Part shown: in pieces, positions 38,101-49,104 of the stretch
Layout of the letters: each line of letters starts with the position of its first letter
How positions within the stretch are numbered: the stretch's first letter is position 1
Assembly (NCBI RefSeq): GCF_037975245.1
Contig: NC_092577.1
Location: 31,029,398-31,093,397 of the forward strand
DNA length: 64,000 nt
DNA from: Apostichopus japonicus
Lineage: Eukaryota; Echinodermata; Holothuroidea; Aspidochirotida; Stichopodidae
Reading direction: 5' to 3'
The notes under the pieces: model-generated
Database searches by the model: none
Told to the model about the DNA's origin: nothing
The model's input: the letters and a program-made list of their open reading frames with translations, nothing else
Program-made: the position numbers and the translations under genes

Positions 38101-39390
38101 GGATTTTTGTGATGATCATATGAAAAATAGATTGATTTTTTTTCTTTTCTTGTGACATCTCACAGGTTGCAAAAACATCATTGGTGGGCTGCATTTGGCC
38201 CGGGGGCCTTAGGTTGCCCAGCCCAGGTGTAAACAATACTTGTTTTTTGTTTTGTTTTGCAGGCTTATGTGGCAATAGATGCACTGGCTGATGGAGGAGT
38301 GAAGATGGGCTTGCCAAGAGACACTGCAATCAAACTAGCAGCTCAAACTCTATTGGTGAGCCTTGAATTAAATTTAAATTAAATTTAGTCAGACCTTACA
38401 GTATGTCACTCCATTTATGTATTTGGAAGTAAGGCACTGGGACGAAAGCAAATCACGAAAGCAATGTCCATGTATTTCGGTAAACTTTGCTCTCAATAAA
38501 TTTTGGTACCGATATTCCCTACCCCCTTCCCTACCCCCTTCCCTTAATCCTCTCTTTGTCCCTCCACTGTTTATCTCCTACCTCTCCTCTTCCCCTGTTG
38601 GTTTCTTTCTTTGTTTCTCTCTTTCTTCTCTCCATCCCTTGTCTACTAATCCCCTTACATCTATCTCTTTGTGTTCACCATGGTCATTAACCTGTCTGTA
38701 TTCTGTGCTTGTTTTTGTCCCTTCTGTTACTATTACTTGTCGTTTAGCCTTTGAAGAAGATCCTGCTAGGATCGAAACGTCAGGCCAACTTACTTTTACA
38801 CATTCTCTTTTACACAGGCTCTCTAGTGGATAAGCAGTTTGCTAACAGTTTTATTTTATTTTGGAAAATCATAACAGGTCGATTTAATAATATCAAGTTT
38901 GTCTCGCACAGTGTAGACTATTTTGTAATACTCCTGGAGCATTAGACATAAAGGAATGTGGCCATATTTTCTGCCCAAGACCATGATTCCAATTTTCACC
39001 CCCCCCTCCCCCCTCCTCCCCCTAACTAACACTGATTAGTTATTCATTTAGTTTAAAGATATCTTGCACTATTACACCCATTCGCTCCCTCGCTCACCCT
39101 CGCTTCGCCGTCATCCCTGCCATAGAAACAAAATAAAAATTGCTCCACTAAACTTTCTTTTCATGCTTTCTGCTAAACTTACACAGGGATCGGCCAAGAT
39201 GGTCCTCCACGGAAAGAAACATCCATCGGAGTTGAAAGACGACGTCTGTTCTCCCGGAGGAACGACGATCGATGCCATTCACGAGTTAGAGAAGGGCGGT
39301 TTCAGGAAGTGTCTGATAGAGGCGGTGGAAGCCGCCTGTCTCAAGGCCAGAAAACTCAACGAACAAAACTACTATAACAACAAGAAATGA
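32120..39390 (+). CDS. PYCR: Pyrroline-5-carboxylate reductase, complete, 6 coding exons
   Basis: Reduces pyrroline-5-carboxylate to proline with NAD(P)H, the last step of proline synthesis. Coding exons are 32120-32186, 33005-33069, 33990-34169, 35364-35576, 38263-38355 and 39187-39390, all GT-AG. They join to 822 nt, giving 273 aa. The Rossmann motif GFLGAGKVA is at residues 4-12, and FLAVKP and SLAAGISI follow in the NAD(P) domain. [18 protein letters not shown] and [12 protein letters not shown] lie in the middle. The family signature [18 protein letters not shown] is at 224-241, with Thr233 matching the substrate-contacting Thr of human PYCR1. Length matches human PYCR3 (274 aa), lacking the C-terminal tail of PYCR1/2 (about 320 aa), while much of the N-terminal domain resembles PYCR1. 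The paralogue and compartment are therefore left open. Introns hold an 18-copy minisatellite, a SINE, nested duplications and a hAT MITE. Confidence 0.95.
34651..35355 (+). repeat. Minisatellite, ~39-bp unit, about 18 copies (PYCR intron 3)
   Basis: The unit is close to CTTGAAAGTGTGTTTTACTC followed by TACTCTCGTACTGTATCCT. It is repeated about 18 times with lengths of 37-42 nt; copies 5, 12 and 13 carry an AAGTACTC or AAGTGCTC variant. The array ends only about 8 nt before the TAG acceptor of exon 4 at 35361-35363, so its last pyrimidine-rich unit supplies the polypyrimidine tract. Confidence 0.93.
36146..36388 (-). mobile_element. tRNA-derived SINE, family B, copy 1 (PYCR intron 4)
   Basis: Read on minus, the head is GCGTTAACTCAGTGGTTAAC (A box) with CCCCGGTTCGGGTCACTCC (B-box region). 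The body GACGTTAAAT, GACTTCGGTCAGCTTGCG and TCGCGGGTTCCTGATTGCG matches the copy at 46899-47158. The tail is a short (ATAC)n run at the left edge. Confidence 0.8.
36440..37285 (+). repeat. Nested tandem duplication in PYCR intron 4
   Basis: A block starting near CACATCAAAG (36468) recurs at about 37008. Inside it, a shorter unit starting ACCAGTCTACTC recurs at about 36614, 36796 and 37140. The first two are 182 nt apart and very similar (CAACAAAAATAGTCATCGTT in both). This implies at least two duplication rounds. Confidence 0.8.
37853..38226. mobile_element. hAT MITE, 374 bp, just before PYCR exon 5
   Basis: The ends are CAGGGGTGAGCAACCT and, inverted, CTGGGCTGGGCAACCT. Flanks are a perfect 8-bp target duplication GTGTAAAC (37845-37852 and 38227-38234). 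The central TA of the duplication fits the Buster-type hAT preference. No coding capacity. The right end lies 36 nt upstream of the exon 5 start. Confidence 0.88.
38515..38690 (+). repeat. Pyrimidine-rich tract (PYCR intron 5)
   Basis: A C/T-rich stretch with a short duplication of CCTACCCCCTTCC. It leads into the sequence that ends in the hairpin at 38745. Confidence 0.6.
38745..38797 (+). ncRNA. Hammerhead-like motif of a Penelope-type retroelement remnant (doubtful)
   Basis: The order GCCT, TTGAAGA, A, a GATCC-TGCTA-GGATC hairpin, GAAACGTC, AGGC resembles a minimal hammerhead. Helix I would be GCCT/AGGC, the core CUGANGA and GAAA, with a two-pair helix III ACGU and cleavage after C. Two defects are visible: the first core C is T, and an extra A follows the core. 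Penelope-like elements are known to carry small hammerheads. This copy may be dead or merely resemble one. It lies in PYCR intron 5. Confidence 0.3.
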
Positions 39391-42300
39391 TCTTCCCGGT
39401 TTCAAGAAAAAGAAAAGGCAAAGAGCACGAACGATTTCAAATCCTGTCGACTCGATGCAAACTCCCTGGGAGGTGAGTGATTGCCTCGCGGGAAGGAAGA
39501 CATAAAGACACTTCAGGGTATAAATATGAAATTCAACGAGTTTTTTAAAGAAGCAAAAATGTAATAAAGTTTGAGTAATGCTCCAAACAGGTTATTATTA
39601 GGGAAGGGGGGGGGGGGAGGAGTGTATTGTAACATATTCAACCGCAAGGTCCCCAAGAGCGTGGAAGGAGGGGTTTCCTTAAGAGGAAGAGGAGGAGGAG
39701 GAGGAGGTTTTTACTTCAATGGCAAAGTTCAGGTAACCGGCATATGTGAAATTAATGTCAGTAGTTACTCACAGTTTTATCTATCAGTATCTAAAACTGT
39801 TTGAATTTCTAACCGCAGAATTGTTTTAACAAAGTCAGGATTTTATACAGGAGTTGGTGTGTCCCTGGGGAAGTTGGAGCTGTCCTCCCCTTCCCCTGCC
39901 CTCACTGGGGATCTGGGAGCATCCTCTACAAGTCTAAATGTAAGAATTTGCTAGTAATTATCTTTGAATATTTTTGTTTGATTTTGTAAAAATGTTGTGG
40001 TGGGGGGGGTGGGGTTGGGGTAGCGTTTCTGTAGAACACACCTCACTTACTCTTAAAACTGCACCTGATAATAAATGATCATCAAATTTCAACACCCACT
40101 GATTTCATGAACGTGAAGGTTTCACATGATATGTTTTTGTGACTTTACAATAGAAACTAGTTCAGTCGGTGATAGTGAAGTGCATTGAACTAGCGAATGT
40201 GAAACTCAAGCAGTTGTGTTAACTGGAGTAGATGCTAATATTAATGATTCTCGGTGCACATGTTGCTCAAACTGTTGGTTTCATTCTGCTGTAGTTTATG
40301 TTGCGGTGCTATTTTAGGTTTTGGCTTAAAGTTTATTGAAGTAGAGATAAATGTAAAGTTAAATAAATTTGTTCCATATTAAATGCTTAGTCAAAATATG
40401 TTTCTAAAAATTAAAGAGAGGCAGTCTTTGAAAAGACTTTTTTATCAAATCACAATTCTGCAGAATAAATTACTGCTTAATTTAAAACAATTTTTTTTTC
40501 TTTTTTTTTCTCGAATTATTCAAATTTCTTTTCTATGTTTTGATGTCTTCCCATGTGTGAGACTGATTACTAAAAAAAAAAATTTCTGAAATAAGTTCCA
40601 AGATCTCATGTGCCAGATCTTGTAGCAAGGAAATAGCTCTTTTATATTAGCCTGTGTATAGTATATGCTTGTTTCTTAACAAAGGCCTCTTGAGTTGAAT
40701 CAGCCTGATTTCAAATGTCCCTTAATGTCTTTTGACCAGTGATTCATTGTCTGAACATGACATTCTTTTTAAATTAAAAAAATAACCTTAATTAACTAAG
40801 CAATTTAAGTTTAATATCTGTTCTGGGCCATGATTAATATTTCTGCAGAGTTAAATGCACTTTCATATAAAAGAATATGAAAAGCTAACAACTAAAAAAC
40901 CATTCTGCTTTTCCTTACAAATGGAAAAATTTATTCCCATAAGTGAGACTGATAAAAATTAACTTTTTGGTTCACAACTCAGCAAATATATGTTTTATGT
41001 CACAATTGCCTGGTTTTGTGATTCTTAGTGTGCTAGTTGGTTTTACAATGGTTCGTATTTGAGTTGAATAAGACATATTAACAAAACTGTTGTACTTATT
41101 TCACTGTTCGACCAGTGATAAACCTTTGTTGTCCTAATGAAACATGTCTTGATATCTAACATTCCATGAAAAAAGAGGGAAAAATTGAGTGTTAGTTAAT
41201 GTTCCTATACGATAGCTATTCCTATTTTAAATATTAATATTTGTAATAAGCTTAATATTAGTCAGGAATGCTCCTTTAAGGATAAATTGATATTTTATCA
41301 GCATGATGTTTTAAATTTTTCTGAGGCCATAGAAATGTAATGTTTTCCTAAATTGAGGTGTTTATTGCATCTAAGCAATTGATCTAGTGGGCTTTGTTTT
41401 AGACTTAATAGACCAGCCACTTTCACTGAGGTGCCTCAGCTGTTAAATTGATCAATTCTCAAAAATTAAAAAAATGGTTTTAAAAAAAACGGTTTATGAT
41501 CAACAACATATTAAAGTAAATATGCTGTCTGAATTTATCCTTTCAACTTAAAGATATCCGAACTTATGTACCTTATCAAAAAGTCTGTTTTTGTTGGCAG
41601 TTTCTACCTCCTCACAATATATTGAATAAATGGGACATTATGATATCAATTATATATTTATGACTGGTGTAAATAACAACTGATTATACACATGATTACC
41701 ATTTTCCAAACCATTTTCTCAATCTAGCCGGTAGTATTCAACAGTGTTTATGTAATCAATACTGATTAATGAATAATACCAATTTTTTGATTTCATGCCC
41801 AAATATTTATCTCCCATCCACGGTATCATGTTATCATTGATAAGTGGAACATTTTTGCATTTTTATTATTTCTTGCCCTCTCATTTTAGTTGAGTGCTCT
41901 AATCAGCAAGACCTGCTCTAAAGTGCTTTACAACGAGAAAAACTTACAGTTCGAAACTGGCTAACTGAAATAAATGTGATCTAACTTTACACTAATAGAT
42001 TAGTTAAGGATAGCACCCAAAGTAGGCCATAAACCAAGTTACTTTTAATAGGACTAGACCATTCTACTTTGTAAGTTATGTTAGAGGAATGATATGAACT
42101 CTCATAGCACCCTGCATCAGTTCCACATTTTTGGTTGTGTAAAGTGATGCGGGGGTGGGGTAGGGGAGGGGAGTAAGGTGGGACTCATCTTAGTCACTAA
42201 GTATACCAGGGCTACATATTTCTTTTTCTTAACTCTTTAAGTATCTTTACTCTAGAACTTTTGAGAAAGTCTTCATCCAGAGGTTAAAGTGACCCTATTA

Positions 42301-43791
42301 CTCACTCTTTGTTTTTTCTTCACATAATAATATTTTAACCGATATTCCTGTTGAAATGGCTTTTCTACCATTTCCCAGTGACCTCAACCTTACCTTGCAA
42401 ATTAAACTTCTAGTTCAGAGGCTAAGCACACCGTGACACTTATCTCTCTGTGTCTTTAAAGAGGTATCCATATTACTATAAAAATTGCAAACAACACACA
42501 TGCATACATGCATACATAAAGAGAAAAATCGAAATACGCCTTCCTGACCTGACGATCTGAGCCGTCTAAAATCTCTTAGCAGACATTGAGGAGTGTTAAA
42601 TCACATAATTAAATGTCTCAGGTAGAGCGTGGGGTGGGGGGATGGGGGAAGGGGTGTCAAATGTTTGAGGAAAACACTTATATGTTTGGTACTTGTGTGT
42701 TAGTGTCCATTGTGTGCCTTTCTAGCATATTAGGGGGAAATACTGATGTCTTTTAACAGTTTCTTTATTTTGATGTTTTGTAGGTTTCATTCAACTCTTT
42801 GTGGCTTTTTTGTTATTGCTATATTAATTCAATCTATTTATTTATTTCTTGATGTTCAAATTTGCCATTTCTCTTTATACGGTTATTACGGTACATCTTT
42901 TTTCTTTTTTGTTTAATGTTAACTGAGTTAAGTTTCAAACGTCAGTTTAGGATGAAAATAAGATTAGTTGATCGTCGGATGTCAGAAATCTGAAATGTCG
43001 TTAGACTATAAACCCTTCATGAACACAAACAACAGACACTGCATATTCAGTTAGTTGTAATTGCTGAATATGCATGAGCTGCACTCCAAGCTTAATACTC
43101 CTTATTATTACCACAGTTAGGCATAAATTTTAAAGGCAATTCCAATGGAAAAATGCATTACTATGAACTAAACGACACAATTCATTTGCATATTTGCTCA
43201 ACAAAGTTTTGTGCCAGAACGTGGCGAAAATGCAACTATACCTCCGAAGAAGATTGAAACCCTTGGATGCTAGAAGTAATCATGTAACATGCAGGTCGTG
43301 TTGCTTTCTAGTTGGTTATGGTCCTTCAAAGACACTGTAGATTTTAATTTTTGTGTAATTGTAAAAAAAAATGTCTTGTTAGGTAAAAGGATATTGGCTG
43401 AGATGGCATCAATTTCATAAAATCTGATGAAGTCCCAATTTTTTCGTAAAATGTGCAAGAACTGTCAAAGTTTCATGATTTTACTTTCTCATGAGACTGA
43501 ACATGCCCCCCCCCTTCTATCTCTCATAGTTTTACTAATTTATATTTATGTTATACCTCAGCAATAACGCTGGCAAATATTTATTCGCTGGTTATTTACT
43601 TTGTGGTTTCTTTCTTTGATTTTTAGCTATATTTGGCTGGCTGTATGGTGATGTTTCCATCCCTTTTTTTCCAAGTAATATTTGACTGTAAATACTGTAA
43701 AGTGATAATCATTGGGATGTTATAAAAAGCTAAAGAGCAATCAATAGATACTTATTCAACTGAAAGCTGTACTTGTTTTAATTACTATGTC

Positions 43792-43795
<4 letters not shown>
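39391..43795. other. PYCR 3' UTR then intergenic; nothing recognised
   Basis: After the likely 3' end near 39.6 kb no exon, RNA gene or clear transposon was recognised. G-runs occur at about 39606-39616, 40003-40010, 42148-42175 and 42628-42650. Confidence 0.5.
39563..39568 (+). other. PYCR polyadenylation signal
   Basis: AATAAA 173 nt downstream of the PYCR stop, followed by TTTGAG and a G-run. A fitting distance for the gene's 3' end. Confidence 0.55.

Positions 43796-43838
<43 letters not shown>
43796..43838. repeat. (TA)n microsatellite
   Basis: Pure TA dinucleotides in AT-rich DNA. Confidence 0.9.
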
Positions 43839-43842
<4 letters not shown>

Positions 43843-44075
43843 TTTGCCTTTGTCGTTTACTTCCATTTCAGTTAACAGAGTGTGTTCAAAGTATCTCTTT
43901 CGAATTCCGGCTTTAGGAATCTAAAATGATTTTGAGTTGGTTAGCATCATGTTTGATCTCTAGAGTAAGGCAAATATGTCACCAAACAGAACTAGTATTG
44001 TTCATTACAGGTGGCAGATGCCTACAGTGGAATTAAGACCTTTCCTACCGGTTTCGAACCTATATACATACAATC

Positions 44076-44155
44076 AGCGTCCTTAGCCTAGTGGTTATGG
44101 TGCATGTCTGTATATAAAACGGGAGGCCCGGGTTTGAATCCCGGTGGAGGCTGGC
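44076..44155 (+). mobile_element. tRNA-derived SINE head or tRNA pseudogene
   Basis: TCCTTAGCCTAGTGGTTA is a good A box. Downstream, CCGGGTTTGAATCCCGG makes a perfect T stem-loop and B box. The acceptor stem does not close and no clean anticodon arm forms, so a working tRNA is unlikely. A (TA)n tract follows about 45 nt later. Confidence 0.6.
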
Positions 44156-44197
44156 ATTTTTTTCACCATTCTGGATTTTCCAACTCACAACAATTTC

Positions 44198-44201
<4 letters not shown>

Positions 44202-44289
<88 letters not shown>

Positions 44290-44304
44290 TATTATTATTA
44301 TTAT
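44202..44304. repeat. (TA)n and (TTA)n microsatellite
   Basis: A TA run interrupted by TTATATTATA and TGTATA, ending in seven or so TTA units. Confidence 0.9.
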
Positions 44305-45139
44305 GAAGTTAGAGATTGGAAGTAAAACAGCCAAGTCTTGCAGAGGATAACTAGCCAAAACTGGCTCATCTTCAGTGCATGATCACCGAAAGTGACAATA
44401 ACTGTTTCAGAGAGAGAGGGTGGGGGGGGGGGGGGGTGAGGAGGCATGCCTGAACGGCTCCTGCAGGTTAGCAAAATAACTTTTTAAACGAAAAACAGAC
44501 TATTAAATATTAATACATTGGTAAGGGTAAGAAGACAAGCAATATACACAGATTGGAAGCTTTAAAAACTACTTCAATACTGGGAGGCTGCTCTAGACCT
44601 GGTACCCCCCCCCCCCCCCGGATGATACATTAAGCAAAGAAAAAAGTTAAATACAAATCTTCCCAGTGGCTGGACTTTTCCCTGGAAGAGAACTATTCTT
44701 CTGGAGTTAGACTACCAAGCCCTCTAGCCACCGGGGTTCCTAAACAAGGGCCGACCTTCTGCCACAGCCGAAGCCTCCCAGTTACAAAAAAAGTCTAGTG
44801 TATCTAAGGGAGGATTTTAAATAATTTTTGTTGTAGGTTTTCTTAATTATGTAACAAAGGAGATTTTGAAGTAGGGGGTCGAGGAGAATGGTGTTTTTCT
44901 TAAGAATGTTTTTGGTTTGAAATAATAAGTTGGTCACAGAGAGGGATTGTGTTTGCTGCCCCCAATATAACTTCCGAGGTTCTTTATTGTGACTAGGAGT
45001 AGCAGGAATTGAAACGTTTTTTTTTATTGAGAAGAGTGTCGGCATGGCAGTGAAGTCAATGCGACTTACTGATTTCTGCCGGATTGGCATAAGTTTGGGG
45101 AAATCGGATTATTTTTTATCCGTGTCGGATTATTTTAAT

Positions 45140-45475
45140 CCAATTCAGCCGTAACTTTTTGTGACCTATCTGGGACGGCAGGTCGTTTCCAATGCTTAAA
45201 CCGAATGATGCCGTGGTCTTTAGGTTTAGTTCCCAGATATGTTTTTTCTATATTTGTCTGTCCAAGAATCGTTTTGGTCAATGGCAATAACACGTCAATT
45301 CTAAATCGAATGATTTGAGAGATTGAAGTGATTTGCAACAGGTTGGTTGATCTTTTTTGGTTTGATCGCCTATTTATGTTGAGTCATTATCATTCGTAGA
45401 GTGTTTTTTCGACTCTCCAAGTAAGTTGCAAATATTGCAGTAGATAAGGTAAATGACATTTATAGATAGGCCGTC
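45140..45475 (-). pseudogene. Penelope-like retroelement GIY-YIG endonuclease remnant
   Basis: Minus-strand fragments in shifting frames read NVIYLIYCNIC, then TYLESRKNTLRMIMTQHK, then INQPVANHFNLSNHSI and DQNDSWTDKYRKN. This is the order of a GIY-YIG nuclease domain as found at the C-terminus of Penelope-like reverse transcriptases (NVxYLIxC, YxGES, LRxRM, HFN). Stops and frameshifts show it is dead. Downstream on minus (44330-44380), ACTGAAGATGAGCC with an inverted GGCTAG resembles the 3' repeat of such elements. No reverse transcriptase domain was found nearby. Confidence 0.6.
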
Positions 45476-46000
45476 TAAGCATTGTAGTGCGTGTAGTGGC
45501 ATTACTTGTCAACTGAAAATGCTATACCTACATCACTGGAGAGTGAAACATAAAGTTTCGTATAGTCTCTGTACATTTGCTAGCTGCGTAGCCAACTTAT
45601 TCTCACAAGCGCCCTCACTTTGTAGGTACCTATACATGACTATACTCCCTGGTGTGTTGTCCGCCCAAAAATAACAGCATGAAGAACCGAAAAGTTCTAT
45701 CTAATACTGCAAGCACTCCATGCGCACTACAATACTGCGTATTTGCAGGAAAATACAGTTCTAGTTTCTGCCGGATTCGGAAGGTGCGTTTACTTTGGTT
45801 GCTCTGAAAGGCCCCAGTAGAATCGACAAGTAAGCACGTTTTGCAATTTTGTGTACCCGTATTTTCTGTTTTGTTTGCCCCTGATGGGATGTCATCCTAA
45901 AAAAAATTCAACATCATGGGCCGTACCAAAGGAGTCAGAAACAAATCAAAACATCAACCAACGTGCCTGCCCGCTTTCTCAAGAGAGTCGTAGGCCTGCA

Positions 46001-46600
46001 CAGTGTCGGACTGGTCACACGGGCATTTGTGCAATGCCCGGTGGACCGGTGGGCTGGGGAGCCTGGTAAAAATTACAACCCATTTTCACAGTATAGTTAA
46101 TAGAATACAGACGGGCTGTGTAGAAATATATGTTTAACTGTGGGAATCAACTCATGAAATCACCATGTTAGTAAGTCTGTTAGTTCGTAACAAAAGAACG
46201 TGCTATTGGCAACCCGTCCGTGCTAATGGATCTTATTTAGATTTTTTTTCAAGCTTGTTGTCACAAAGTGCTTGAAAAACTAAATAAAATCCAGTCTAAA
46301 ACATATATTTTTGTCTACTTTTGTTTACATATTTAACTTTTCTCAGTTTAATCAAGTGTTGCTTCTGGAAAATTATTTTTGGGTCATTTTTTAAAGGATT
46401 ATTGTACAACCTACAAAATTGAGAAATACAGCACCATTTTGAATTTAGGCAGTCCTTAACTTCAAAAAAAAAACTCTCAATGGGGAGGGGGTACCTCCCC
46501 TCCCCCAGCCGCCGATCACTTTGTAAGTAGCATATCAATGAATAATGGGCCGGTCTAGGTGAAAAATGCCCGGGCCGGTTTTAAGACCCACTCCGCCCTG
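46001..46600. mobile_element. hAT-like element, 600 bp, inside LINE ORF1
   Basis: The ends are CAGTGTCGGACTGG and, inverted, CAGGGCGGAGTGGG. The 8-bp flanks are GGCCTGCA (45993-46000) and GGCCTGTA (46601-46608), one mismatch. Both ends carry subterminal GGGCCGG or GGACCGG and ATGCCCGG. No transposase frame is present. Because its host is a LINE frame, it inserted after that LINE. Confidence 0.8.
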
Positions 46601-46898
46601 GGCCTGTACGTTCACTGTACACTGCCCAGCAGCCTATTACGTAGACGACGGCTCTAGTATTGAGGATGAGGAGGATTCACGATTGCATTCTTTAAAGTCT
46701 TCTGTTGAAGCCTCGCTTAAACGGATCGGTCAAGACTTACAACAGGTATTCAACGAATTCAGAAACGAATTCAACGGGAATTTGCAAAGACCGTGAACGG
46801 AGCTAACGCGGAAACAAACAAGCTATCCTGTGAAAGAAGCAAAGATCTCGAGGTAAAAGACAAGCTACATACAAGCTACAGGCGTAGACAAGCTACAG

Positions 46899-47158
46899 GC
46901 GGAGTGTATAGCCTAGTGGTTAACGCCGGCGTCTCCCAGTCATGAGATCCCCGGTTCGATTCCCCGCCGACAGCAATGTGTGTCGTCTGGCAAGGGTGTT
47001 GTTCAATAACAACTTCCTGACATGGACGTTAAATGGATGTGTGCCGAGAGATTGGCTTCGGTCAGCTTGCGAGTCTACAAGCCTCCATGGCTTCTTTCGC
47101 GAGTTCCTGCTTGCGGGAAGATCACATATACATACATACATACATACATACATATCGA
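46899..47158 (+). mobile_element. tRNA-derived SINE, family B, copy 2, inside LINE ORF1
   Basis: The head reads TAGCCTAGTGGTTAACGCC (A box) and CCCCGGTTCGATTCCCC (B box). The body shares GACGTTAAAT, GGCTTCGGTCAGCTTGCG and TTCCTGCTTGCG with the copy at 36146-36388. The tail is a (CATA)n run (about 47120-47155). It interrupts the LINE ORF1 remnant between two readable segments. Confidence 0.85.
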
Positions 47159-47640
47159 GCGATGTATAGTGTAAGTCTTGAGAAACGCATTGAACATATT
47201 GCTACCGTGAATCAGAGGCATTAAATGCTCAAGAACGTTTCTCTAGAAGACACAACATTTGGATTGTTGGATTTACAAGGATAACGAAAACCTTATGGAA
47301 ATCACAAAATCTGTACTCAAGAAAGTAGGGATTGACAACGCTGGTGTCAAAAGAGCCCACAGAGATGGCAGGATCCATACCACTAGACCTCGCCACATAA
47401 ACTGGTCAAGCTGTCCTTCTATCAAGAGAAAATCACCACCTTAAAACAACATAGGCTCAAGTTTAAGCGACGAAACATTCTTCATTACTGACGATCTGAC
47501 CAAACCTGACCTGTTGGAGAAGAGAAAGTGGAGCGCACAGGTCTCCAACCATACCAAGCAGGTACAAAACTTAGATTTACTGCGGGAAAATGGAGGGACT
47601 TCAACAGGAAAACTAACACGGATAGGGTCTCAAATAAGCT

Positions 47641-49100
47641 ACTGCTGTAAGGCTTCCTGGTCCCTGGGTCTCTAAACTAAAGTAAAACCATATAGTTGCC
47701 ATAACTTCGTAAGTTATAGGCTCATGACCCTTCTTATTTAGCTTGCTTTTGCCAGTTCGTCTGTAGGCAGACGTTTACCCGAAATGGCCTTTGTTACAAC
47801 CTCCTGCACCATATTGCTGGTTGTTCAAACTGTTTTTCTTTCTTTTGTCCTTATCATCTCACGATAATTCCCTCACATCATTGTAGTTGTTGGGCAAACG
47901 AAGTGGGCGAGGGGCAGGGACGTATAGCCATGGAGGGGGGGGGGCAGGGGGAGCGAATGCTCCCCCTTTCAGTGTCGAAAAACTGTTAAAAACTGTTGTT
48001 TTTTTGCATGGTATTTTGTCAGTGCTCTTTTGATCTTGAATACTCGTCAGCTCCGTTAACTCGATTATAATCGTAGTAACATTCAGGCCTACTGATTCAG
48101 CTACTTGGTTTGGCAGATGCAATTAGCTAAATTTAGCCTATAGCCTATTACAAGCCTACAGATGGCCACTGCGTAATAAAATACTTATAGCCTTCCTAAC
48201 CGCACTCGATGGAGTGTCACGTACCGTATGCACGACGACGACGACAACGTGCGTTCTCATCCTTTCTATGATTCGTCATAAGTTGTAGCTACGAACAGCA
48301 TGTTATGAAGCTAAGCTAGCAATCGTACGTGATACGCGCTTCTTATAAATAATTATTTATTACACTGCTGAATATAAAAGTGTATTGTCCATCAGTTAAG
48401 TTCGTCAAATGTATTTAAGTCCAGACATTGGACAATAAACAAGACTCATCCTACTGGAAAAATTGTAAAAGAGCACTATGTTTGTCTTTCTGATATATAT
48501 ATGTAAAAGATCGAACATGTAAAATATCGTCGAATAATTCAAACCGGAAACAAAATCTGCTGATAATATGATATCATATGATAATGCACCAGATCGCATC
48601 TAAGGACCTTCAATTGTTCAAACATTTCTCAAAGGGGAGGGGGACACCCCCTCCCTTTGAGAAGATAGATTTATTGGGGAAAACATATAAGGCTCATTCA
48701 AGACTTTACCTATCTGGTATTGTGATGAAAAGCCTACACAAGGTGCATTGCTCATTTTAGACTTCGATTTGGACTTTATTCAGAATATACCGTAACCTTT
48801 TTTTCAACTTTGGCCCCCAACTCAAATAGTGGGCCAAGGTCTTCTACAGTAACATCACTACTTGTGTTACGAATAATGGTTTCTTCCTAATTACATTAAT
48901 TTGTTTAAGTTTAGAATCTGTAAAAGCTTTATAAAGTATGTAGGTGTGTCTTTATCGCACCATGCGGAAGACTTTCTCCGTTTGAAGTACTCCTGACATT
49001 ACACCTATTAGAAAAGTACTAATAATTAATAATTTTGCCATTATCACAGCTTGTCTTTAATTCACAGTTCTCACTAACCCTCCCGATCAATTTCTTTCGA
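47641..49100. other. Intergenic; possible transposon end, no gene
   Basis: CAGGGACGTATAGCCATGG with a G-run (47915-47945) resembles the ends of the element at 11964-13453, but no partner end was found. ACGACGACGACAACG occurs near 48235. No exon is supported. Confidence 0.4.
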
Positions 49101-49104
49101 GACT

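Larger units (their letters stand above)
45916..47640 (+). pseudogene. LINE (L1/Tx1-type) ORF1 remnant, split by two insertions
   Basis: It starts at ATG 45916 (MGRTKGVRNKSKHQ), is interrupted by a hAT-like element (46001-46600), and resumes with an acidic stretch (SSIEDEEDSRLHSLK). After the SINE insertion (46899-47158) it continues with SLEKRIEHIATVNQR and RFSRRHNIWIVGF, then VKRAHRDGR and RPRHI, and a C-terminal DDLTKPDLLEKRKWS. The order of coiled coil, RRM-like region and C-terminal domain is that of L1-type ORF1 (nucleic-acid-binding chaperone). Frameshifts make it non-functional. The RT fragment at 49105 may be from the same element. Confidence 0.6.

Noticed and set aside
20423-39390. 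HMGCL and PYCR as a co-regulated metabolic cluster
   Set aside because: They act in unrelated pathways (leucine breakdown and proline synthesis) and are separated by a 3-kb spacer; simple adjacency is the better reading.
44076-44155. Functional tRNA gene
   Set aside because: The T arm and both promoter boxes are good, but the acceptor stem does not pair and no anticodon arm forms.
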